Of a stretch of 64,000 nucleotides of DNA, positions 58,844 to 64,000 are shown piece after piece. Each line of letters opens with the position of its first letter. The first letter of the stretch is position 1. The position numbers and the translations under genes are program-made. The stretch is from an uncultured Oscillospiraceae bacterium (GTDB lineage: Bacteria; Bacillota; Clostridia; Oscillospirales; Oscillospiraceae), in contig CANQTW010000010.1 of assembly GCA_947626845.1 (NCBI GenBank), positions 18,488-82,487 on the forward strand. The letters run 5' to 3'. Under the pieces are notes generated by a model. The model was not told where the DNA came from, did no database searches, and saw only the letters and a list, made by a program, of their open reading frames with translations.

Positions 58844-60148
58844 TTATTCAAGAAATCCCTTGTAGTTGCGCATGATGAGCTGGGCCTCCAGCGCCTTCAC
58901 AGTTTCCAGAGCCACGCCCACGACGATGATCAGCGAGGTGCCGCCGATGGCGATCCCCGTATTGGAGGCGGTCTGGGAGATGGCGCCCACGATCAGCGGG
59001 ACCAGCGCGATGATGGCAAGGTAGATGGCGCCGAAGAGGGTCACCTTATTGAGGACCTTGGAGATGAAAGCGCTGGTGGGCTTGCCGGGACGGAAGCCGG
59101 GGATATATCCACCGTTCTTCATGAGGTTGTTGGAGACCTCGATGGGGTTGAACTGGATGGTGGAGTAGAAGTAGCTGAAGAAGATGATCAGCAGGAAGTA
59201 GATGATCATATAGAGGGCGCTCTTCTGATTGAAGAGTCCCAGGAAGGTGCCCCAGCCGCCGGCGGAGTTTTCGGTCTTGCCGAAGAACATGCCGATAGTG
59301 GCGGGCAGGGAGGCGATGGAGCCGGCGAAGATCACGGGGAGCACGCCGGACATGTTGACCTTCAGGGGCAGGTGGGTGGACTGACCGCCGTAAATCTTAC
59401 GGCCCACAACGCGCTTGGAGTACATCACGGGGATGCGCCGCTCGGCGTTGGTGACGATGACAATCAGGACGATCATGGCAAGGCCGCCCAAGAGCATCAG
59501 AGGATAGGTCACATAGATCTTCCAGCTTCCGCCGTGGATCAGGTTGGTGACCATGTTGACCACGGTGTTGGGGACCCTGGCGATGATGCCGGCGAAGAGG
59601 ATGACGGAGATACCGTTGCCGATACCGAACTCCGTGATCTGCTCGCCCATCCACATCACTAAGCAGGAGCCGGCCACCAGGGTGGCCACGATGACGATGG
59701 CAGGCCACACGCCGGTGCTGCTCATCAGGTTGTTGGTGGAGAGGATCACATAGTAGCCGTAAGCCTGGAGAAGGGCGATGGCCACGGTGGAATAGCGGGT
59801 GATGTTCTCCAGCTTCTTCTTGCCCTCTTCGCCGCCCTCCTTGGACATACGCTCCAGGGCAGGGATGGCGATGGTGAGAAGCTGGATGATGATGCTGGCG
59901 TTGATATACGGCTGTATGCTCAGGGCGAAGATGGTGCCGTACTGGAACGCCGAGCCGCTCATGACGTTATAGAGGCCAAGAATGGTGTTGTTGAGGGACG
60001 AGGTAAAATACTGGCTCAGAAGGGCGTTGTTGATATTCGGCACAGGGATGGCGTTGCCAAGCCGGAAGAGCAGAATAACGAACAGGGTAAAGAGAAGCTT
60101 CTTGCGGATCTCCTCCACCTTCCATGCGTTCTTTAATGTCTGCAGCAC
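58844..60148 (-). CDS. secY: Protein translocase subunit SecY
   Basis: 434 residues, ten membrane segments. LFTLFVILLFRLGNAIPVPN near the start, LSIQPYINASIIIQLLTIAI near 73 (plug region), ADPxxx-type loop NGISVILFAGIIARVP near 180, and GGYIPGFRPGKPTSAFISKV near 345. Forms the export channel used by the S-layer proteins of this window. One base after rplO. Confidence 0.98.
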   Translation of the reverse strand: MLQTLKNAWKVEEIRKKLLFTLFVILLFRLGNAIPVPNINNALLSQYFTSSLNNTILGLYNVMSGSAFQYGTIFALSIQPYINASIIIQLLTIAIPALERMSKEGGEEGKKKLENITRYSTVAIALLQAYGYYVILSTNNLMSSTGVWPAIVIVATLVAGSCLVMWMGEQITEFGIGNGISVILFAGIIARVPNTVVNMVTNLIHGGSWKIYVTYPLMLLGGLAMIVLIVIVTNAERRIPVMYSKRVVGRKIYGGQSTHLPLKVNMSGVLPVIFAGSIASLPATIGMFFGKTENSAGGWGTFLGLFNQKSALYMIIYFLLIIFFSYFYSTIQFNPIEVSNNLMKNGGYIPGFRPGKPTSAFISKVLNKVTLFGAIYLAIIALVPLIVGAISQTASNTGIAIGGTSLIIVVGVALETVKALEAQLIMRNYKGFLE

Positions 60149-60149
60149 C

Positions 60150-60611
60150 TCACTTCACCTCGGCCTTCCCACCGATCTCCTCGGCCTTTCCGCCGGCGGC
60201 CTCGATCTTGGCCTTTGCCGACTCGGAGAATTTCACAGCCTTCACGGTGAGCTTCTTGGTGAGCTCGCCGTTGCCGATGACCTTGATGCCGTACTTGACG
60301 CCGGAGAGGATGCCGGCCTTCTCAAGGGCCTCCACATCCACGGTGTCACCGTTCTCAAAACGGTTGAGCATGGAGACGTTCACCGCGTCCAGAGGTTTCG
60401 CGAAGATGTTGTTGAAGCCTCTCTTGGGGATACGGCGGGCAAGCGGCATCTGGCCGCCTTCAAAGCCCACACGGACTCCGCCGCCGGAGCGGGCCTTCTG
60501 GCCCTTGTGGCCGCGGCCGCCGGTCTTGCCGTTGCCGGAGCCGATCCCGCGGCCCTTCCTCCAGGCCTTTGCGGTGGAGCCGGCAGCGGGAGAAAGATCG
60601 TTTATATTCAT
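60150..60611 (-). CDS. rplO: 50S ribosomal protein L15
   Basis: 153 residues from ATG 60611, preceded by [26 protein letters not shown] start; [20 protein letters not shown] near 30 is the L15 basic Gly-rich region, then [19 protein letters not shown]. Ends with an Ala/Lys/Glu tail. Between rpmD and secY. Confidence 0.97.
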   Translation of the reverse strand: MNINDLSPAAGSTAKAWRKGRGIGSGNGKTGGRGHKGQKARSGGGVRVGFEGGQMPLARRIPKRGFNNIFAKPLDAVNVSMLNRFENGDTVDVEALEKAGILSGVKYGIKVIGNGELTKKLTVKAVKFSESAKAKIEAAGGKAEEIGGKAEVK

Positions 60612-60624
60612 TCCGCAAACCTCC

Positions 60625-60807
60625 TTATTTCTCTTCCGTGACCTGAAGGAGGTAGCCGATCTTGGCGATCTTACCTCTGGTCTGGGGATTGTCGGGCTGA
60701 GTGGTGGTGTCGCCAATCTTCCGGAGGCCGAGGGACTCGGCGGTGGCGATATGCTTGGCGATCCTGCCGTTGAGGCTCTTGACGAGCTTGATGTTGATGT
60801 TAGCCAT
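60625..60807 (-). CDS. rpmD: 50S ribosomal protein L30
   Basis: 60 residues. [20 protein letters not shown] start and [20 protein letters not shown] near 25 are typical of bacterial L30. Thirteen bases before rplO and fourteen after rpsE. Confidence 0.97.
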   Translation of the reverse strand: MANINIKLVKSLNGRIAKHIATAESLGLRKIGDTTTQPDNPQTRGKIAKIGYLLQVTEEK

Positions 60808-60821
60808 TTCAAAAGTCCTCC

Positions 60822-61352
60822 TTAGCCCAGGATCTCTTCGGGAGCCTTGCCGCGGGTGGCGGCCACCTGCTGGACGTCACGGAGGGACTTGAGGCCCTTC
60901 ATGGTAGCGGCGACCACGTTGGCGGGGTTGTTGCTCCGAAGGCACTTGGTACGGATGTCGGTGATGCCGGCGGCCTCCACGACCGCGCGGACGGCGCCGC
61001 CGGCGATAACGCCGGTACCGGCGGGAGCGGGCTTTAAGAGCACACGGCCCGCGCCAAATTCACCGATGACCTCATGGGGGATCGTGCCGCCCTTGAGGGT
61101 GATGTGGGTGAAGTTCTTCTTGGCATCCTCGATGCCCTTGCGGATGGCCTCGGAGACCTCGGCGGCCTTGCCAAGGCCGAAGCCCACCTTGCCCTTGCCG
61201 TCGCCCACGACGACCAGCGCGGAGAACTTCATGATGCGTCCGCCCTTGACGGTCTTGGAAACGCGGTTGAGGGAGACGACCTTTTCGATATACTCGCTCT
61301 TGACCTCTTCACGGTCACGGCGGTTTCCTCTTTGATTGCTGCTGTAAGGCAT
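60822..61352 (-). CDS. rpsE: 30S ribosomal protein S5
   Basis: 176 residues. [20 protein letters not shown] near 20, [20 protein letters not shown] near 42, and [20 protein letters not shown] near 125. Decoding-fidelity protein; the site where spectinomycin-resistance changes occur in other bacteria is in the SKTVKGG loop, here unaltered in pattern. Confidence 0.98.
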   Translation of the reverse strand: MPYSSNQRGNRRDREEVKSEYIEKVVSLNRVSKTVKGGRIMKFSALVVVGDGKGKVGFGLGKAAEVSEAIRKGIEDAKKNFTHITLKGGTIPHEVIGEFGAGRVLLKPAPAGTGVIAGGAVRAVVEAAGITDIRTKCLRSNNPANVVAATMKGLKSLRDVQQVAATRGKAPEEILG

Positions 61353-61370
61353 ATTCGTTTCCTCCCTCCG

Positions 61371-61730
61371 TTAAAAGTTGAGTCCGCCCTCACGGGCGCC
61401 CTCGGCCAGCTCCTGGACACGGCCGTGATAGATATAACCGCCGCGGTCAAAAACCACGTCCTCTATCCCCTTGGCCTTTGCCCGCTCGGCAATGAGCTTG
61501 CCCACCTTGCGGGCGCCCTCCTTGTTGGAGCCGGAACCTTCAAAATCCTTTTCAACGGAAGAGGCGGCGGCCAGCGTGACGCCGTTTACGTCGTCGATGA
61601 GCTGGGCGTATATGTGCCTCTCACTGCGGAATACATTGAGCCTGGGGCAGTCCGGCGTGCCGGAAATCTTCGCTCTGACTCTCTTATGGCGCTTTAAGCG
61701 CTGGGCTTTCGTATCAGGTCTGTTGATCAT
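61371..61730 (-). CDS. rplR: 50S ribosomal protein L18
   Basis: 119 residues. [20 protein letters not shown] start, [20 protein letters not shown] near 32, and the end [20 protein letters not shown]. Binds 5S rRNA with L5. Between rplF and rpsE. Confidence 0.98.
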   Translation of the reverse strand: MINRPDTKAQRLKRHKRVRAKISGTPDCPRLNVFRSERHIYAQLIDDVNGVTLAAASSVEKDFEGSGSNKEGARKVGKLIAERAKAKGIEDVVFDRGGYIYHGRVQELAEGAREGGLNF

Positions 61731-61746
61731 TTAGGCACACCTCCTT

Positions 61747-62286
61747 TTATTTACCAGTCTTGCCTTCTTTGCGGCGAATGACTTCGTCCGCATACTTGAT
61801 GCCCTTGCCCTTATAGGGTTCCGGGGGCCTCTTGTTCCTGACATCCGCGGCGAACTGGCCCACAAGCTGCTTGTCGACGCCGTGGATGACCACCTGGTTG
61901 GGATTGGGGACGTCGATGCCGATGCCCTCGATCTCCGGGACGATGACCTGGTGGGAATACCCCAGGTTCATGACCAGGTTCTTGCCCTCCTTGGCCGCGC
62001 GGTAGCCGACGCCGTTGATCTCAAGCGTCTTGGAGTACTCGTGGGTCACGCCATGGACCATGTTGGCCAGGAGTGTGCGGGTAAGACCGTGGAGGCTGCG
62101 CTCGTTCTTCTCATCGTTGGGGCGCTTCACATGGATGACGGCGCCGTCCTTCTCGATGGTCATTTCAGGACGCAGTGCTTTGGTGATGGTGCCCTTGGGG
62201 CCCTTGACGGTGACTACGTTGCCTTCGGCGACGGTCACCTCGACACCCGCGGGGATGGCAATGGGAGCTCTACCGATTCTGGACAT
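61747..62286 (-). CDS. rplF: 50S ribosomal protein L6
   Basis: 179 residues. MSRIGRAPIAIPAGVEVTVA start, GYSHQVIVPEIEGIGIDVPN near 108, and the C-terminal RNKRPPEPYKGKGIKYADEV near 150. Located at the base of the L7/L12 stalk. Fifteen bases after rpsH. Confidence 0.98.
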   Translation of the reverse strand: MSRIGRAPIAIPAGVEVTVAEGNVVTVKGPKGTITKALRPEMTIEKDGAVIHVKRPNDEKNERSLHGLTRTLLANMVHGVTHEYSKTLEINGVGYRAAKEGKNLVMNLGYSHQVIVPEIEGIGIDVPNPNQVVIHGVDKQLVGQFAADVRNKRPPEPYKGKGIKYADEVIRRKEGKTGK

Positions 62287-62301
62287 ATTCTTCTACCTCC
62301 C

Positions 62302-62697
62302 TTACCATACAAAAGCCAGGACTTCGCCGCCGACATGCTCCTTGCGGGCCTGCTTGTCGGTCATGATGCCCTTGGATGTGGAAATGATGGCTGTGCCAAG
62401 TCCCTTGAGGACATAGGGGATCTCGTCAGTGCCGGCGTAATAACGCAGGCCGGGCTTGGAGACACGGCGGAGGCCCTGAATGACCCTCTCGTTGCCGTTG
62501 TACTTCAAGGTGACCTTGATGACTCCCTGTCCGCCGTCGGAGGTGACCTGGAAGCTCTTGATGTATCCCTCGTCAAGCAGGATCTGGGCAATGGCCTTCT
62601 TCATGTTTGAGCAGGGGATGTCCACAGTGGGGTGCTTTGCGGAGTTGGCGTTCCTGATACGGGTCAGCATATCCGCAATGGGATCGGTGATTTGCAT
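62302..62697 (-). CDS. rpsH: 30S ribosomal protein S8
   Basis: 131 residues from ATG 62697, with AAGGAGG upstream. [20 protein letters not shown] start and [20 protein letters not shown] near 102 are the S8 signatures. Binds the central domain of 16S rRNA and often represses its own operon. Unusually, 433 bases of repeat-rich sequence separate it from the preceding rpsN gene. Confidence 0.98.
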   Translation of the reverse strand: MQITDPIADMLTRIRNANSAKHPTVDIPCSNMKKAIAQILLDEGYIKSFQVTSDGGQGVIKVTLKYNGNERVIQGLRRVSKPGLRYYAGTDEIPYVLKGLGTAIISTSKGIMTDKQARKEHVGGEVLAFVW

Positions 62698-63130
62698 GTT
62701 GAGTTTTTCCTCCTTGATCAGAGTTACCGTCCGTCTCCGGTACGGTTCAGGCGGCGAGGTATCCACGGCAATATTGCGATTGCCGCGGACCTTTCGCCAT
62801 CCTATAAACGAAGTTTAAGGGGTTCGCAGCTTTGTCCTCAAGCCGCGGATCGGTGAAGATCTTTCGCAAGACAGTCCCGCGGAAAATCTCCCCGCAAGCA
62901 CAGGAATTTTCCTGCTGCGCTTAGGATTGGTAAAGATTTTTTCGTCAGGCGAGGCGCGGTGTCCGAAGCTGTATCAAGATACTGCGAGGACGCCGCAACG
63001 AAGCATGACGGGGAAAGATTCACCAAGACGCTCGTGGATTGGTGAAGATTTTTTCGCAAAACAAGGCGCGCAAGCGAAGCTGTATTAAAATACAGCGAGT
63101 GAAACGCAACGCAGTATTGCGGAAAAAGAT
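62698..63130. repeat. Tandem palindromic repeat array between rpsN and rpsH
   Basis: Two units of about 105 bases, 62925-63030 and 63037-63141, share GATTGGTRAAGATTTTTTCG at one end and GATTCACCAAGACGC at the other, so each unit is itself an inverted repeat (GGTGAA...TTCACC) with an inner hairpin TGTATTAAAATACAG. A degraded third unit lies at 62848-62895. The last unit overlaps the final codons and stop of rpsN. The region near 62762-62790 has a further hairpin around CAATATTG. No gene. Confidence 0.85.
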
Positions 63131-63316
63131 TCACCAAGACGCTTTTTTGACGCCGGGGATCTCGCCCTTATAGGCCAATTCCCGGAAGCAGATACGGCAG
63201 ATGCCGTAGTTTCTGAGATAAGCGTGGGGCCTGCCGCAGATCTTGCAGCGGTTGTAGCGGCGGGTGGAGAACTTGGGATCGCGCTGCTGCTTGAGGATCA
63301 TAGATTTCTTAGCCAT
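63131..63316 (-). CDS. rpsN: 30S ribosomal protein S14, type Z
   Basis: 61 residues, the zinc-binding short form. [20 protein letters not shown] near residue 21 and [20 protein letters not shown] provide the four Cys ligands; it ends in the standard KKASW. The codons for A-S-W-stop are the same bases that open the tandem repeat following the gene. Order rplE-rpsN-rpsH as usual, except for the inserted spacer. Confidence 0.98.
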   Translation of the reverse strand: MAKKSMILKQQRDPKFSTRRYNRCKICGRPHAYLRNYGICRICFRELAYKGEIPGVKKASW

Positions 63317-63331
63317 TGTTTTTCTCCTCCC

Positions 63332-63931
63332 TTAGTTTCTGTAAAACGGCGCGCCGAGGAGGCTGAGAAGCTCGCGGGCTTCCTCGTCGGTCTTGGCGGT
63401 GGTGCACATAACGATGTCCATGCCGCGAATCTTGTCGATCTTGTCGTAGTCGATCTCAGGGAAGATCAGCTGCTCCTTGATGCCCAGGGCATAGTTGCCG
63501 CGGCCGTCGAAGGAGTTGGGATTGATGCCGTGGAAGTCGCGCACACGGGGCAGGGCCACGTTGAAGAGCCTGTCCAGAAACTCCCACATACGGTCACGGC
63601 GGAGGGTGACCTTCACGCCGATGCTCATTCCCTCGCGGATCTTGAAGTTCGCCACGGACTTGCGGGCCTTGGTGACGACGGCGTGCTGGCCGGCGATGGC
63701 GGAGATCTCCTTCACCACGGAATCCACGACCTTGGCGTTGTCCTTGGCGTCGCCGCAGCCCACGTTGATGACGATCTTGTCAAGGCGGGGGATCTGCATG
63801 ACGCTCTTGTAGCCGAACTTCTTCATGAGAGCGGGGGCGATCTCGGACTGGTACTTTGCTTTCAGGTTAGGAACCTTCTTGGCGGGCGCCGCGACGGGGG
63901 TCTCGGCGGCCTTCGCTTTCTTTTCAGCCAT
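63332..63931 (-). CDS. rplE: 50S ribosomal protein L5
   Basis: 199 residues from ATG 63931 (GAGGAG upstream); a TTG two codons earlier is unlikely. An N-terminal Lys/Ala/Pro extension of about 20 residues precedes the usual start [40 protein letters not shown] near 50 and [20 protein letters not shown] near 110 are canonical. Binds 5S rRNA. Confidence 0.97.
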   Translation of the reverse strand: MAEKKAKAAETPVAAPAKKVPNLKAKYQSEIAPALMKKFGYKSVMQIPRLDKIVINVGCGDAKDNAKVVDSVVKEISAIAGQHAVVTKARKSVANFKIREGMSIGVKVTLRRDRMWEFLDRLFNVALPRVRDFHGINPNSFDGRGNYALGIKEQLIFPEIDYDKIDKIRGMDIVMCTTAKTDEEARELLSLLGAPFYRN

Positions 63932-63951
63932 GTTCAATCACTCCTCCTCTC

Positions 63952-64000
63952 TCAGATGGCCGCGCCGCACTTTTTGCAGGCGCGGACTTTCTTGTCGCCG
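63952..64000 (-). CDS. rplX: 50S ribosomal protein L24, C-terminal fragment cut by window end
   Basis: Only the last 15 residues are inside: GDKKVRACKKCGAAI, which matches the zinc-type C-terminus of L24 (V-R-x-C-K-K-C-G). The rest lies beyond position 64000. Position upstream of rplE agrees with the spc operon order. Confidence 0.9.
   Translation of the reverse strand, partial: GDKKVRACKKCGAAI

Noticed and set aside
62838..63137. 99-codon frame between rpsN and rpsH with internal similarity
   Set aside because: It is a translation of the tandem palindromic repeat; no ribosome site, and the internal similarity follows the DNA repeat.
62848..63141. CRISPR array in the rpsN-rpsH spacer
   Set aside because: Units are about 105 bases long, only two to three in number, and repeated over their whole length without unique spacers.

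Overview
The window looks like chromosomal DNA of a GC-rich, spore-forming, anaerobic Firmicute of the Oscillospiraceae type (Oscillibacter / Flavonifractor / Lawsonibacter relatives). Indications seen in the sequence: Gram-positive large SRP RNA, T-box leader, CIRCE site, class III fructose-bisphosphatase, SpoVAC, MsmX-type sugar ATPase, type Z S14, and two secreted proteins with S-layer homology (SLH) domains. The assignment to a family is inference; no 16S gene is present.

Layout. 0-3.6 kb: SLH surface protein. 3.7-12.2 kb: housekeeping genes (cca, murC, a split ThrE-type exporter, divergent purine permease and phosphoribosyltransferase, tRNA-Arg, tRNA-Val, a HIT protein, GNAT). 12.7-15.4 kb: a second SLH protein with about nineteen Cys-x-x-Cys pairs. 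15.7-19.7 kb: Leloir operon galK-galE-galT. 19.8-25.5 kb: lipase-like hydrolase, then a membrane protein, fbp and the nucleoside salvage genes deoC-udp-cdd. 25.7-28.4 kb: ffs-dnaX-ybaB. 28.8-33.2 kb: trmN6-rsmI, an unknown membrane/zinc-ribbon pair, CIRCE-controlled Hsp20, DUF1269 protein. 33.2-36.8 kb: galU, queT, queH, rpsF-ssb-rpsR. 36.9-49.3 kb: glycoside hydrolases of families 2, 27 and 31, a two-component system, msmX-type ATPase, cysteine desulfidase-like protein and an anion permease. 50-53.7 kb: thrS with T-box, a streptothricin-acetyltransferase-like gene of low GC, spoVAC. 53.8-64 kb: the spc/alpha ribosomal operon from rplX (cut by the window end) to rplQ.

How the genes connect. 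Galactosides released by the GH2 and GH27 enzymes can feed galK/galE/galT and galU; the MsmX-type ATPase would energise sugar ABC importers encoded elsewhere. DeoC, Udp and Cdd form a pyrimidine-nucleoside salvage unit with four-base overlaps. QueH and QueT make a queuosine salvage pair around a probable preQ1-sensing leader.

The most unusual content is intergenic. At least six partial or complete copies of a dispersed, strongly structured element occur. Its stems differ in sequence from copy to copy while pairing is kept (for example GTTTTGC/GCAAAAC in two copies, GTCACGC/GCGTGAC in another), which points to selection on RNA or hairpin structure. A second family, a TA-flanked MITE with terminal inverted repeats CTAATATCCANTTAAAA, has landed in the promoter-proximal leader of the SRP RNA and between the T-box terminator and thrS. 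One module of the first family supplies the last codons of galE and is also nested inside a MITE. A third, tandem palindromic repeat fills the spacer between rpsN and rpsH.
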